A stretch of DNA of 64,000 nt from Bacillus_BA fengqiuensis (GCA_030813035.1 JAUSTV010000002.1), one strand, 5' to 3'; counted from the stretch's first letter, positions 16,139-25,414 are shown. The notes: generated from the letters alone by a model not told the origin. Numbers and translations: made by a program.

Positions 16139-17404
16139 TTAAATAACTGCCTTAATGCCCTCTAAAACAATCCCAATCATAAAACCGCAAACCGCTCCAT
16201 TGACACGAATCCACTGCAAGTCTTTTCCAATGTTATTTTCGATCATATCAATCAGTGATTGATCATCCAATTTATTTAAATTTTCTTCGGCAAGCTTGCC
16301 AATTTTTGAATGATTTTCTTCCACAAGCTGAGCGATTTGTTTTTGAATCCAGTTTTCAACAAGGGATACTTTTTCAGGGTCTTCCTTTAGTTTGTTTAGT
16401 AAGTTGGTTACAAAAGGAACTACATACGTATCGGTAAACGTCGCATCTTGAACAAAGGCTAACGCTTTTTGCTGGATTTCTTCAAGGAGAGCGGTTAGTT
16501 TGTCTGCAGGGTTCCATTCCGCAATAAGATGATTCTTCCAGCTTTCCATCTCATCCAACAGCTTTTGATTGTTCTTTATATTTCGTATTTCTGTTTGAAC
16601 ATGTGAAAGCAAAGCCAACCTGTTTGCATTATCTGGCTGACGTAAGCTGCTAATCACACTAAGAAGAAGATTTTGAAGAATATTGCCCAGTTTTTCCTCA
16701 TTCAATAAATTTTGAAATGATTTCAGGGCAAACTGCAAAAATCCGTCCAGCTCCATGTTGTCAAGCGCCTGCAAAGCAAGAGTGCCCAATTGGTGACTCC
16801 GCTTCTTGTCTGCCGCCCATTCTTCTGCTTTCATCAGAAGGTAGTCGAGTGCTCTTTCTTCATAACCGCGGACGAGAGCTTGATCCACAGCAGCGTGCAG
16901 AATGGTGTCCATCCTAACGGAAGAAAGATAGGATTTCACTTGTTTTTCAATAAAAGGGGCCAGCTTTTTAATCTCAATATGGTGAATCATTTGCTGGGCA
17001 AGTGAAACCATTCCCTTTTTAACAGCAGCTGAATGAAGCTCTTTTTCCAAGATAGGCAGCATTTTCGCTGTAAACTGGATTTGTTTTAGTTTATCCTGGA
17101 TACTTTCTTTTGAAAGCCAGTCATTTTCAATCGTAGAAACAAGAGCCTTTGTTACTCTTTGCCGATTTTTAGGCAAAAGAGCCGTATGCGGAATCGGCAG
17201 CCCGAGCGGATGGCGGAATAAGGCCGTAACAGCGAACCAGTCGGCTAGCCCGCCTACGAGGCCGGCCTCGAATCCGCCTTGTAATAAATCTCCTGCAAGC
17301 GATCCTTGGAAAGGAATAGTTGCAAGAAAGCCAGTTCCCATAACAGCCAGTGAGACACTAGCCAAGTGTTTTGATTTTTTTTTTGCTTTTAACTTCTCAG
17401 ACAT
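16139..17404 (-). CDS. DUF445-family membrane-associated protein
   Basis: A 421-residue DUF445 protein. The N-terminus has a lysine-rich start, then a hydrophobic segment (ASVSLAVMGTGFLATIPF) and the family hallmark GGFEAGLVGGLADWFAVTAL with FRHPLGLPIPHTALLP. A long helical middle follows, and the C-terminus has a second hydrophobic segment (VNGAVCGFMIGIVLEGIKAV). DUF445 proteins are widespread and of unknown function; both ends probably insert in the membrane. It is a single gene on the minus strand. Confidence 0.88.
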   Translation of the reverse strand: MSEKLKAKKKSKHLASVSLAVMGTGFLATIPFQGSLAGDLLQGGFEAGLVGGLADWFAVTALFRHPLGLPIPHTALLPKNRQRVTKALVSTIENDWLSKESIQDKLKQIQFTAKMLPILEKELHSAAVKKGMVSLAQQMIHHIEIKKLAPFIEKQVKSYLSSVRMDTILHAAVDQALVRGYEERALDYLLMKAEEWAADKKRSHQLGTLALQALDNMELDGFLQFALKSFQNLLNEEKLGNILQNLLLSVISSLRQPDNANRLALLSHVQTEIRNIKNNQKLLDEMESWKNHLIAEWNPADKLTALLEEIQQKALAFVQDATFTDTYVVPFVTNLLNKLKEDPEKVSLVENWIQKQIAQLVEENHSKIGKLAEENLNKLDDQSLIDMIENNIGKDLQWIRVNGAVCGFMIGIVLEGIKAVI

Positions 17405-17480
17405 AACATTACCCTCATCTTTTAGTGTATATGTTTACTATAGCTGAATGGTTAGAAAATAACAAAGAGAATGAGGCGGA

Positions 17481-17520
17481 ATTAGAAGGAATCAAAAGCT
17501 GTCTTTTGATTCCTTCTAAT
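17481..17520. repeat. 18-bp perfect hairpin
   Basis: ATTAGAAGGAATCAAAAG, loop CTGT, CTTTTGATTCCTTCTAAT. It lies between two minus-strand genes. No T-tract is present on the minus strand, so terminator function is uncertain. Confidence 0.6.
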
Positions 17521-17561
17521 AAACATATAATAGAGGAACATATAGTAAAGAAGCTCCCTAG

Positions 17562-18122
17562 TTAAAGTGTTCGCAAACGTTGAATCAAATCATGTTTAAT
17601 GTCCAGCCAGAGTGTTTCATTTGTTGTAAACAATGCCGATACTTCTTTGGCGAATTTCTTAAAGGCTCCCTCAAATTCGGCAGAGTCCTTGGCTGGCAAT
17701 TCTGCTTTCATTTGGCTGACAAGTTCCTGCACTTTCGGGGCTCGCGGTCCCCATTTTCCAATCTCGTTTCCGCCTTGATCTAAGAGGATGATGATGGGAA
17801 TCGATCTTGCCGTTCCATTCGTCAAATACTGATCCATCAACTCCAAATTTTCATCTCGGATCAAGTACCGTGTTTCGATTAATGCTTCGTGTCCCAAACG
17901 CATGAAAATCGGCAAGTTGACCATGGCATCTCCGCACCAATCTGCTGTCAGAATGACCGCTTTCAGTCCTTTCGTTTGCAATGGATGGAGCAAATTTAAA
18001 TCTTCAGGAGATAAGTGGAATCCATTATAGACCCTTAATAGATTTTCTTGATGGACATTCATGTGTTGGATGTACTCGTATTGAGTCATTCCTTTTTCGA
18101 ACCATTTCTGTAAATTCTTCAT
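17562..18122 (-). CDS. Thioredoxin-family protein
   Basis: A 186-residue thioredoxin-fold protein. The active-site region reads VILTADWCGDAMVNLPIF, so the usual CxxC is reduced to a single cysteine (CGDA). The cis-proline loop RSIPIIILLDQGG is present. This pattern is common in Bacillus thioredoxin-like proteins annotated only by fold. A disulfide reductase role of the classical type is unlikely with one cysteine. The ribosome site AAAAGGAGAAAAT precedes the minus-strand start. Confidence 0.85.
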   Translation of the reverse strand: MKNLQKWFEKGMTQYEYIQHMNVHQENLLRVYNGFHLSPEDLNLLHPLQTKGLKAVILTADWCGDAMVNLPIFMRLGHEALIETRYLIRDENLELMDQYLTNGTARSIPIIILLDQGGNEIGKWGPRAPKVQELVSQMKAELPAKDSAEFEGAFKKFAKEVSALFTTNETLWLDIKHDLIQRLRTL

Positions 18123-18317
18123 AATATATTTTCTCCTTTTGGCAATTTTTATCTCTTAACTATATAAGAAATTCTTTGGTTTCGGCAACGGGAGGTAGAG
18201 TCAATTATTTTAATCAGAAAAACATAAAAATACATTAACAAATTTCTTATCTATTATATGTGTTTTTTTATGGAAACGGAAATTGCATTGAATGCCGTTG
18301 TATCACTCAAGTAATAA

Positions 18318-18368
18318 GTGAAACTTCTTAAACGGGAGGCTTATTGCTTGTTTAAGAGGGATAAAGGA
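18318..18368 (+). repeat. Diverged copy of dispersed GCCCGTTAATGCGGG element
   Basis: GTGAAACTTCTTAAACGGGA, then GGCTTATTGCTTGTTTAAGA and GGGATAAAGGA follow the same order as the family (GAAACTTCC, GGGG, TTACTGCCCGTTAA, GGGATAAAGGA). The changes are compensatory: TTAAAC pairs with GTTTAA. Confidence 0.4.
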
Positions 18369-18400
18369 AAAGGCAGGATGCATACCTGTCTTTTTTATTT
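18369..18400 (+). terminator. Rho-independent terminator
   Basis: AAAGGCAGG, loop ATGCAT, ACCTGTCTTTTTTA directly after a diverged repeat element. Confidence 0.7.
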
Positions 18401-18575
18401 GCTCTTATTTTTTGTGGAAAATTGTTGCTGTAGCTGTCAGGCACTTTAAGCCTGCATCTCGACATAATGCGGAGTCAAAGAAGATTGGGCGGAGAGCAGG
18501 GTCTTTTGTTTATGGCAGTTGAATATTGTATCTTTAAAAGGCAGGAGAAAATTTTGAATGTGAAGGAGCTTCGAT

Positions 18576-19124
18576 ATGAAAATACTGGCATTGTATGGCA
18601 GCTCACGTCCAAACGGAAATTCCGAGAAGCTGGCGGAAACGGCATTTGAAGGTTTGGAAGTTACACATGTGTATTTACGGGATAGAAACATTAAGCCGAT
18701 TATCGATCAGAGGCACGAAGAGGGGGGCTTTCAGCCGGTTGATGACGACTATGATGTAACGGTTGAACAAGTACTGGAGCATGACCTTCTGATATTCATT
18801 ACCCCTTTATACTGGTATGGGATGTCAGGTTTGATGAAAAACTTCGTGGATCGCTGGTCTCAAAGCTTGCGTGATACGCGTTACCGTTTCAAGGAAGAAA
18901 TGGGCAAGAAAACGGCGTATGTAATCGTGACGGGAGGAGACAACCCGCGAATCAAGGCATTGCCTCTCATTCAGCAGTTCCAATACATTTTCGATTTCAT
19001 GGGAATGAAGTTTGCAGGCTATCTTATCGGCAAAGGCAGCCAGCCGGATGACATTTTGCAGGATCAGCAGGCGTTGGCACAAGCCGCTATGCTAAGTGAG
19101 CAATTACGTTCCATTCAATCGTGA
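18576..19124 (+). CDS. NADPH-dependent FMN reductase (YwqN-like)
   Basis: A 182-residue flavodoxin-like FMN reductase. ILALYGSSRPNGNSEKLAE is the phosphate-binding loop, and FITPLYWYGMSGLMKNFVDR is the second flavin contact. Length and motifs fit B. subtilis YwqN and relatives, which reduce flavin or quinone-like acceptors with NAD(P)H. GAAGGAGCTTCGAT precedes the ATG. It is followed directly by a dispersed intergenic element and a terminator. Confidence 0.88.
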   Translation: MKILALYGSSRPNGNSEKLAETAFEGLEVTHVYLRDRNIKPIIDQRHEEGGFQPVDDDYDVTVEQVLEHDLLIFITPLYWYGMSGLMKNFVDRWSQSLRDTRYRFKEEMGKKTAYVIVTGGDNPRIKALPLIQQFQYIFDFMGMKFAGYLIGKGSQPDDILQDQQALAQAAMLSEQLRSIQS

Positions 19125-19130
19125 AAAAAT

Positions 19131-19182
19131 AAAGGAAGCTTCCATCAGTGGGGGTTTTACTGCCCGTTAATAAGGGATAAAG
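19131..19182 (+). repeat. Dispersed GCCCGTTAATGCGGG element
   Basis: AAGGAAGCTTCCATCAGTGG, GGGTTTTACTGCCCGTTAAT, AAGGGATAAAGGA. It begins within 10 bases of the stop codon of the FMN reductase gene and is followed by a terminator stem. Confidence 0.65.
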
Positions 19183-19187
19183 GAAGA

Positions 19188-19222
19188 GGGTGTCCTAAAA
19201 GTAATTGATAGGCACCCTTTTG
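19188..19222 (+). terminator. Rho-independent terminator
   Basis: GGGTGTCCT ... AGGCACCCTTTT after the dispersed element; G-U tolerant stem. Confidence 0.65.
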
Positions 19223-19355
19223 GTATCAGCAAGAAGAAAAACGCCCTTTTTTGATAGAATGATTGAGAAAATTTCATATATTGGGAATTATTTTTTGCAA
19301 AAATGAAGAAATGGCAATAAAATGAAGGGGCGACAACTAAATAGGAAGTGATGCT

Positions 19356-20552
19356 TTGAATACCCTACATGCCAATCGAAATAAGTACATTTTTTTAATT
19401 GTTTCCTTCATTTTCTGGTTTTGCCCTTTTATCTATGTTCCCGTCTTATCTCCTTATATGGAGTCAATGGGAGGGAAGTACACGTTTATCGGTCTTGTAC
19501 TGAGCAGCTATGGACTGATGCAGTTTCTATCTCGACTTCCTATTGGAATTTTCTCAGATCTTATGAAACTAAGAAAACCGTTCATTATATTCGGAATGTC
19601 GGTCAATGCATTTAGTTGTTTAGCGTTTGCGTTAACGGATAGTCTAGGATGGGTTCTTTTATCTCGTTCCCTCGCAGGACTGGCTGCAGCAACATGGGTT
19701 GTTTTTACAGTGCTGTATTCCAGTTATTTTACGGATCGGGAAATCCATCGTGCCATGGGCAGCATTTCATTTGTGGTTGTTTTGGCACAATTGGTAGGAA
19801 TGAGTGTAAGCGGTTATGTTGTAAATGAATGGGGCTGGCATGCTCCCTTCTGGATAGGGGGGATTATCGGCGCAATAGGGATAGCGCTTTCCCTTTTTAT
19901 TTTCGAGCCGAAAGAAGGGATTCAAAGGGAACCCGTAAAGCTGAAAGAGCTGACATCTGTGATGAAGGAGCCTTTGTTGTTAAAAATTTCTTTACTATCT
20001 ATTTTGGCACACAGCATTATTTTTACGACCATGTTTGGATTCATGCCTGCGTATGTACTGGAAATTGGACTGGAGGCTGGCGATATCAGCTTGATTGTAT
20101 TTTCCTTTATGATTCCTCATGCCGTCGCCACCCTTTTTGCAGGGAAAGTATTTGTTCCTATGTTTGGTCAGTGGAAATCGTTAAAACTGGCATTTGGGCT
20201 AACGGCATTCTTTACGCTTTTAACCCCTTTTATTCACACAAAAGGATGGCTCTGCGTCGTACAGGGATTTAATGGATTTGCACTCGGTCTTCTTTTTCCA
20301 CTGCTTTTGGGGATGGCAATAGAATCAATTCCCCATGAGAAAAGAGCCACTGCAATGGGAGCGTACCAAGCGTTGTATGCAATCGGTATGTTTGCAGGAC
20401 CGTTTTTGGCAGGGGTTTTGAACTCGTATGCAGGAATTACAGCGGGATTTTACTTTTCAGGCATTTTGGGCGTAGCCGCCGTGTTTCTCATTATCGTTTG
20501 GAACCGGAATGTAAGTAAAATAGATTATAACGTGAAAGTGGAGAGTGGCTGA
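19356..20552 (+). CDS. MFS transporter
   Basis: A 398-residue major facilitator with about 12 hydrophobic segments. The MFS signature after TM2 is seen as GIFSDLMKLRKPFIIFG, and the half-molecule repeat is seen as GKVFVPMFGQWKSLKL. The start is TTG at 19356, after AGGAAGTGATGC. The substrate is unknown. An IolS-like reductase follows 55 bases later, but shared transcription is not certain. Confidence 0.85.
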   Translation: MNTLHANRNKYIFLIVSFIFWFCPFIYVPVLSPYMESMGGKYTFIGLVLSSYGLMQFLSRLPIGIFSDLMKLRKPFIIFGMSVNAFSCLAFALTDSLGWVLLSRSLAGLAAATWVVFTVLYSSYFTDREIHRAMGSISFVVVLAQLVGMSVSGYVVNEWGWHAPFWIGGIIGAIGIALSLFIFEPKEGIQREPVKLKELTSVMKEPLLLKISLLSILAHSIIFTTMFGFMPAYVLEIGLEAGDISLIVFSFMIPHAVATLFAGKVFVPMFGQWKSLKLAFGLTAFFTLLTPFIHTKGWLCVVQGFNGFALGLLFPLLLGMAIESIPHEKRATAMGAYQALYAIGMFAGPFLAGVLNSYAGITAGFYFSGILGVAAVFLIIVWNRNVSKIDYNVKVESG

Positions 20553-20606
20553 TCAAGCTATTTGCTGGTTTGATATCATCATTCATAAGAAGGAGATGGA
20601 TTTAAC

Positions 20607-21539
20607 ATGACAAAACAAACACGAATCGGAAAAACAGATTTAGTTGTAAATCCTATCGGACTTGGAACAAATGCCGTCGGCGGCCATAACCTTTATCCGA
20701 ACTTGGACGAAGAGGCTGGAAAGGAACTTGTTCGAACAGCATTAGATCATGGCATCAATTTTTTAGATACGGCTTTCATCTATGGGCCAGAACGATCAGA
20801 AGAACTAATCGGTGAGGTTTTAAAAGAAAGAGGAAATCGTTCAGAGGCGATTATTGCCACAAAAGGCGCCCATAAGTTCGTCGGGCAAGATGTTGTGTAC
20901 GACAACTCGCCAGCTTTTTTGAAGACAGAGGTTGAAAACAGTTTAAAACGTCTTCAAACTGATTACATCGATTTGTATTATATTCATTTTCCCGATGAGG
21001 ATACACGAAAGGATGAAGCGGTCGGTGCTTTAAAGCAGCTGAAGGACGAGGGGAAAATCAGGGCGATCGGTGTATCCAACTTTTCAATTGAGCAGTTAAA
21101 AGAAGCAAATCAAGATGGTTACGTTGATGTGTATCAAGGTGAATATAACTTGTTGCAGCGAGATGCAGAGAAAGAGTTGCTGCCATATACAAAAGAGTAC
21201 AATATTTCCTTTATTCCTTATTTCCCGCTTGCATCCGGGTTATTAGCCGGCAAGTATAACAAAGACATGGTGTTTAACGACTTGCGTGCAGACTTGCCTT
21301 ACTTCCAGAAAGAAGTGTTTGGACAAAACTTGAAAAAGGTAGAACAAGTACGCAAAATTGCAGATGCTAAAAATGCAGAAGTCGCTCATGTCGTTCTCGC
21401 CTGGTATTTAACACGCGATTCCATCGATGTTTTAATTCCAGGGGCAAAGAGAGCCGACCAAGTGCTGAACAACTTAAAAACATTGGATGTTCAGCTAACA
21501 GCTGAGGAGATTCAAGAAATCGATCGTATTTTTAGATAG
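20607..21539 (+). CDS. iolS: Aldo/keto reductase, IolS-like
   Basis: A 310-residue NADP-dependent aldo/keto reductase. The N-terminal block NPIGLGTNAVGGHNLYPNL and the block IGVSNFSIEQLKEAN, together with the length of 310, match B. subtilis IolS (AKR11A). Catalytic residues are visible: D in INFLDTAFIYGPERSEE with its tyrosine, K in IIATKGAHK, H in DLYYIHFPDE. AAGAAGGAGATGGA is the ribosome site. It lies 650 bases before iolG, though a tautomerase gene and terminator intervene. A role in inositol metabolism is by name and position only. Confidence 0.88.
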   Translation: MTKQTRIGKTDLVVNPIGLGTNAVGGHNLYPNLDEEAGKELVRTALDHGINFLDTAFIYGPERSEELIGEVLKERGNRSEAIIATKGAHKFVGQDVVYDNSPAFLKTEVENSLKRLQTDYIDLYYIHFPDEDTRKDEAVGALKQLKDEGKIRAIGVSNFSIEQLKEANQDGYVDVYQGEYNLLQRDAEKELLPYTKEYNISFIPYFPLASGLLAGKYNKDMVFNDLRADLPYFQKEVFGQNLKKVEQVRKIADAKNAEVAHVVLAWYLTRDSIDVLIPGAKRADQVLNNLKTLDVQLTAEEIQEIDRIFR

Positions 21540-21599
21540 TCATGTAAATAAACTAAAAGGTTCCACATAACAACATACTAACTTCGGAGGTTATTTATT

Positions 21600-21989
21600 A
21601 TGCCATTGCTTAGATTTGATGTAATAGAAGGACGAGACGAGAAATCGTTAAGAAGTTTATTAGACGCTGCTCACCGTGCAATGGTGGAAGCATTCGATGT
21701 ACCTGAAAGAGATCGCTATCAAATTGTGAATCAGCATCCCGCTCACGAAATGATGATTCAAGATACCGGTTTAGGATTTGAGAGAAGCAAGAACATGGTA
21801 GTCATAAGTGTAACCAGCAAGCAAAGAACGGATGAGCAAAAGGAGAAGCTTTATAAACTGCTAGTTCGAGAGCTGGGAGAAAGCTGCGGAATCAAGCCAA
21901 ATGATATTATGGTTTCAATCGTTACGAATGGAGATGCAGATTGGAGCTTTGGAATGGGAGAAGCCCAGTTTTTAACTGGAAAACTATAA
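21600..21989 (+). CDS. Tautomerase-family protein
   Basis: A 129-residue member of the 4-oxalocrotonate tautomerase superfamily. The catalytic proline directly follows the start methionine (MPLLRFDVIEGRDE). The length suggests the fused, MIF/YrdN-like group rather than the 62-residue type. CGGAGG precedes the ATG. It sits 60 bases after iolS and is closed by a strong terminator, so the two may be co-transcribed. Substrate unknown. Confidence 0.88.
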   Translation: MPLLRFDVIEGRDEKSLRSLLDAAHRAMVEAFDVPERDRYQIVNQHPAHEMMIQDTGLGFERSKNMVVISVTSKQRTDEQKEKLYKLLVRELGESCGIKPNDIMVSIVTNGDADWSFGMGEAQFLTGKL

Positions 21990-22050
21990 AGGAAACGGGA
22001 ATCTGCGTCCCTCACTGAGTATGAGTGAAGGGACGCAGGTTCCTTTTTTA
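21990..22050 (+). terminator. Rho-independent terminator
   Basis: CTGCGTCCCTCACT, loop GAGTAT, GAGTGAAGGGACGCAG, then GTTCCTTTTTT; the outer GGAA/TTCC extends the stem. Confidence 0.9.
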
Positions 22051-22099
22051 TATAGTTATTTATTCAATAATATAACTTGGAATAATCTTGTTATTTATG

Positions 22100-22156
22100 T
22101 TGAAAAGCGCTTTCAAATCAGGTATACTAATAGTGAAAATAGGTTAAGCGCTTTCC
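22100..22156 (+). promoter_or_regulatory. iolG promoter with two GCGC operators
   Basis: TTGAAA (22100-22105) and TATACT (22123-22128), 17-base spacer. A palindromic box TTGAAAAGCGCTTTCAA covers the -35 and spacer. A second box GGTTAAGCGCTTTCC (22142-22156) lies just past the -10. The same boxes recur before iolC and the ABC transporter. The arrangement fits LacI-type repression. The first box also resembles cre but has one extra base in the left arm. Confidence 0.7.
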
Positions 22157-22187
22157 TTTTAAACTTTTCTTAAAGGGGATAGCGAGT

Positions 22188-23225
22188 ATGAAAAAGGTTA
22201 CAGTTGGTATCATTGGAGCTGGACGTATCGGAAAGTTGCATGTAGACAATTTAAAATTAATTCCGGAAATCACGATTAAGGCGGTTTCGGATGTAGTAGT
22301 AGATCATTTGCAGCAATGGGCTGCTGACAAAGGGATTCCGACTTTAACGACAAACTATCAAGATTTATTAGCGGATCCAGAGATAGACGCTGTTTTCATT
22401 TGCTCGCCAACTACTACACATGCCCAAATCATTAAAGAAGCGGCTCGCGCGAAAAAGCATATTTTCTGTGAAAAGCCGGTGAGCTTCTCTGTTGAGGAAA
22501 CCATTGAAGCGTTACATACAGTCAAAGAAGAAGGCGTGAAACTGCAAGTAGGATTCAACCGCCGTTTTGATCCAAACTTCAAAAAAGTACGTAATCTTGT
22601 CCAACAGGGAGAAGTTGGTCAGCCGCATATTTTAAAAATTACATCAAGGGACCCTCAGCCTCCAAGCATCGAGTATGTTCAAACATCAGGCGGACTATTC
22701 ATGGATATGATGATTCACGATTTTGACATGGCCCGTTATGTGATGGACAGCGAGGTTGTGGAAGTCTCTGCTCATGGAACAACATTAATCAACCCTGCTA
22801 TTGCAGAAGCTGGGGATGTCGATACAGCCATTGTGACACTGAAGTTTGCAAACGGTGCGCTGGGCGTAATTGATAACAGCCGTCAGGCGGTTTACGGGTA
22901 CGATCAGCGTGTAGAAGTGTTTGGAGCAAAAGGCTCTGCAACAGCTGATAATTGCCGTCCAACAACGGTAGAAGTATCGACAGCAGAAGGCGTTGTAAAA
23001 GATAAACCGTTATATTTCTTCCTTGAGCGTTATACGCAAGCCTATATTGAAGAAGTATCAGAATTCGCAAAATCTCTATTGGAAGATCAATCAGTCGTTT
23101 GCAGCGGAAATGACGGCCTTCAAGCGGAGCGAATTGCCAAGGCAGCGAAAGAATCTTTTGAAACAGGACGCCCAGTGAAAATTGAACATACAGAGTTAGT
23201 TGAAGATAAGGTTGCATTGAACTAA
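22188..23225 (+). CDS. iolG: Inositol 2-dehydrogenase
   Basis: First step of myo-inositol catabolism: NAD-dependent oxidation to scyllo-inosose. The 345-residue Gfo/Idh/MocA protein has the Rossmann motif GIIGAGRIGKLHVDNL at the N-terminus, the catalytic lysine in HIFCEKPVSF (~97), and the MDMMIHDFDMARYVMDSE block with catalytic Asp/His. AAAGGGGATAGCGAGT precedes the ATG. It heads an operon with iolB and is driven by a promoter with two GCGC-centred operators. Confidence 0.93.
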   Translation: MKKVTVGIIGAGRIGKLHVDNLKLIPEITIKAVSDVVVDHLQQWAADKGIPTLTTNYQDLLADPEIDAVFICSPTTTHAQIIKEAARAKKHIFCEKPVSFSVEETIEALHTVKEEGVKLQVGFNRRFDPNFKKVRNLVQQGEVGQPHILKITSRDPQPPSIEYVQTSGGLFMDMMIHDFDMARYVMDSEVVEVSAHGTTLINPAIAEAGDVDTAIVTLKFANGALGVIDNSRQAVYGYDQRVEVFGAKGSATADNCRPTTVEVSTAEGVVKDKPLYFFLERYTQAYIEEVSEFAKSLLEDQSVVCSGNDGLQAERIAKAAKESFETGRPVKIEHTELVEDKVALN

Positions 23226-23254
23226 GAAAATCACTGAAAAAGGAGGAATGCTGC

Positions 23255-24064
23255 ATGTCAAAATTAATGGTACGATCACAAGAACGCGACACACAAGGAA
23301 AAGTCCTGTCTGTGACACCTGAAAGCGCAGGATGGGAATATGTAGGATTTGAACTCTACTCGTTAAAGAGCGGGGAAGTGCTAACAAACAAAACCGGCGA
23401 TCAAGAAGCTTGTCTTGTTTTGCTAAGCGGAAAAGCGTCAGTTCGCACAAATGATGCTGCTTTTTTAGAAATCGGAAAGCGCATGTCCGTTTTTGAAAAA
23501 ATTCCTCCGTATTCTGTTTATGTACCGAACGACGACTCTTACACAGTAGAAGCGTTAACAGACCTTGAGCTGGCTGTTTGCCTGGCTCCGGGTAAAGGAA
23601 CGCATAAAGCGCGTTTAATCGCGCCGGAGGATGTTGGTGTTGAGGATCGCGGATCAGGTCATATGTCTAGAAAAATTCACAATATTTTACCGGAACAAAA
23701 GGCAGCCGACAGCTTGCTTGTCGTGGAAGTGCTCACGCCTGCCGGGAACTGGTCCAGCTACCCGCCGCATAAACATGACCAAAATAGCCTTCCTGCTGAG
23801 TCTTATTTAGAAGAAACATATTATCATGAAATCAACCCTAACCAAGGTTTCGTTGTTCAGCGGGTATATAATGATGATCGGTCATTGGATGAAGTCCTTG
23901 CTGTTCCAAACCGCAGTGTGGTACTCGTGCCGGAAGGATATCATCCGGTATCGGCCCCGCCGGGATACGAGTCTTACTATTTGAACGTGATGGCAGGACC
24001 GGTGCGTACATGGAAGTTCCATAATGATCCAGACCATGAATGGCTTTTTCAGCCTGTAAAATAG
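23255..24064 (+). CDS. iolB: 5-deoxy-glucuronate isomerase
   Basis: Converts 5-deoxy-D-glucuronate to 2-deoxy-5-keto-D-gluconate in inositol breakdown. The 269-residue length is normal. It is a two-cupin protein with the metal-binding block SSYPPHKHDQNSLP and LEETYYHEINPNQG near 170-195 and VLVPEGYHPVSAPPGY near 230. AAAGGAGGAATGCTGC gives the ribosome site 30 bases after iolG, so they form one operon that ends at the terminator behind iolB. Confidence 0.95.
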   Translation: MSKLMVRSQERDTQGKVLSVTPESAGWEYVGFELYSLKSGEVLTNKTGDQEACLVLLSGKASVRTNDAAFLEIGKRMSVFEKIPPYSVYVPNDDSYTVEALTDLELAVCLAPGKGTHKARLIAPEDVGVEDRGSGHMSRKIHNILPEQKAADSLLVVEVLTPAGNWSSYPPHKHDQNSLPAESYLEETYYHEINPNQGFVVQRVYNDDRSLDEVLAVPNRSVVLVPEGYHPVSAPPGYESYYLNVMAGPVRTWKFHNDPDHEWLFQPVK

Positions 24065-24080
24065 ACTTCATTTATATGAC

Positions 24081-24120
24081 AAAAAAAAGGAATGGTGTCC
24101 TAAGCCATTCCTTTTTTTGT
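24081..24120 (+). terminator. Terminator after iolB
   Basis: AAAAAAGGAATGG, loop TGTCCTAAG, CCATTCCTTTTTTT. Confidence 0.9.
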
Positions 24121-24165
24121 GATATAATAATTAGTATTACAGATAAAAAGGTGATTTGAATAAAT

Positions 24166-25167
24166 ATGAAGGTGACAATTTACGACGTAGCGGAGAAAGC
24201 GGGAGTGTCTATTGCGACTGTCTCAAAAGTTATCAATAACACTGGACGTATAAGTGAAAAGACGAGAAAAAAAGTTCAGGAAATCATGGAACAACTGCAT
24301 TACGAGCCGAGTATGGTCGCTTCTGCGCTAACGAGCAAGAGAACAGGAACCATTGGTCTATTAGTCCCCGATATTGCCAATCCTTTTTTTGCAGAAGTCG
24401 CTCGAAGCTTTGAAGATTACGCACAAAAATTGGGTTTTGGGCTAGTCATTTGCAGTACGGATGGAAAAGATGAAAAGGCGAGACTCTATCTCTCCCTTTT
24501 AATGCGAAAACAAGTAGATGGCTTAATTATCACTACTTATATTAAGGATGCCGATTTATTAGATCAATTAACGCAAAGGCAGATTCCTATTGTGTTATTT
24601 TCTGTCGATATCCCGACGCTAAGTGTGAATGCGGTTTCAGTGGACGATTATAAAGGCGGGCTGCAAGCAACAAACTATTTGCTTTCGTTAGGTCACAAGC
24701 GCATTGGAGTCATTGCGGAAGATTTATCAAGAAGCTCTTATCGCATTCAAGGATATAAGGAAGCAATGACACAGGCTGGAGCCAAAGTGATGGAGTCCGA
24801 TATTATTTGTACAAAAGCGACAGTTCAAAATGGGGAAGCGGTTGCGCAACAACTCCTTAAAAAAAAGGGGCGCCCTACGGCCATTTTTGCCTGTAACGAT
24901 TTGCTTGCCATCGGGGCCATGCAAGCAGCGAGAAAGCTTGACATCAAGATTCCGGAGGAACTTTCTATTATAGGATTTGATAACACCATTTTAGCGGAAA
25001 TTGCGAATCCTCCTTTAACAAGTGTATCCCAACCGATCAAGGAGATGGCTAACCAAGCGATGACCGTATTAGTTGAAGAAATTGAAAACGAGCAATCTTC
25101 TAAGCAGCGTGTATTCATGCTTCCGGAATTAGTTATACGAAATTCTACAGCGCCATTATCATTATAA
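24166..25167 (+). CDS. LacI-family regulator of the inositol locus (IolQ-like)
   Basis: A 333-residue LacI/GalR repressor. The DNA-binding head MKVTIYDVAEKAGVSIATVS with VINNTGRISEKTRKKV is complete and the periplasmic-binding-like effector domain follows. It lies between iolB and iolC. It is a clear paralogue of the regulator at 50514-51530; both have VSIATVSKVIN-TGRIS heads and IGFDNTIL blocks. LacI-type IolQ represses inositol genes in Geobacillus, and the GCGC operators near iolG and iolC fit that class. I therefore infer an IolQ-like role. A ribosome site AAAAGGTGA lies 12 bases before the ATG, which is rather far. Confidence 0.85.
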   Translation: MKVTIYDVAEKAGVSIATVSKVINNTGRISEKTRKKVQEIMEQLHYEPSMVASALTSKRTGTIGLLVPDIANPFFAEVARSFEDYAQKLGFGLVICSTDGKDEKARLYLSLLMRKQVDGLIITTYIKDADLLDQLTQRQIPIVLFSVDIPTLSVNAVSVDDYKGGLQATNYLLSLGHKRIGVIAEDLSRSSYRIQGYKEAMTQAGAKVMESDIICTKATVQNGEAVAQQLLKKKGRPTAIFACNDLLAIGAMQAARKLDIKIPEELSIIGFDNTILAEIANPPLTSVSQPIKEMANQAMTVLVEEIENEQSSKQRVFMLPELVIRNSTAPLSL

Positions 25168-25171
25168 GAAA

Positions 25172-25208
25172 GGAAAGCACTTGTCAATTTGGCAGGTGTT
25201 TTTTTGAT
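25172..25208 (+). terminator. Weak terminator after the LacI gene
   Basis: AGCACTTG ... CAGGTGTTTTTTT; short stem with good T-tract. Confidence 0.6.
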
Positions 25209-25273
25209 ATGTAAGCAATCCGAAAGGAAGTTAGGAGAAGATAAAAAATATTCTAAAAATATTAAAAAATGCT

Positions 25274-25414
25274 TTGCGTTTTCATTTCAATCATGTATAA
25301 TAAAAAACAAGGAAAGCGCTTAACCTATTTTCAAGATTTAAAATTATCATAGCGCTTTAGGTTCCTTTTAGTTGTAACACTTATTTTTTTTAGATGTTTG
25401 AGAAAGCGCTTTAT
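25274..25414 (+). promoter_or_regulatory. iolC promoter region with three GCGC boxes
   Basis: TTGCGT (25274-25279) and TATAAT (25296-25301), 16-base spacer. GGAAAGCGCTTAACC (25311-25325) is the exact reverse complement of the box at 22142-22156. Further boxes are AGCGCTTTAGG (25351-25361) and AGAAAGCGCTTTATC (25401-25415). Three boxes between promoter and start suggest looping or co-operative LacI-type control. Confidence 0.65.

Noticed and set aside
22100..22116. Calling the iolG box a CcpA cre site
   Set aside because: TTGAAAAGCGCTTTCAA has one base too many between the arms for the cre consensus and is centred on GCGC, so it fits the LacI-type operator family better; dual use is not excluded.
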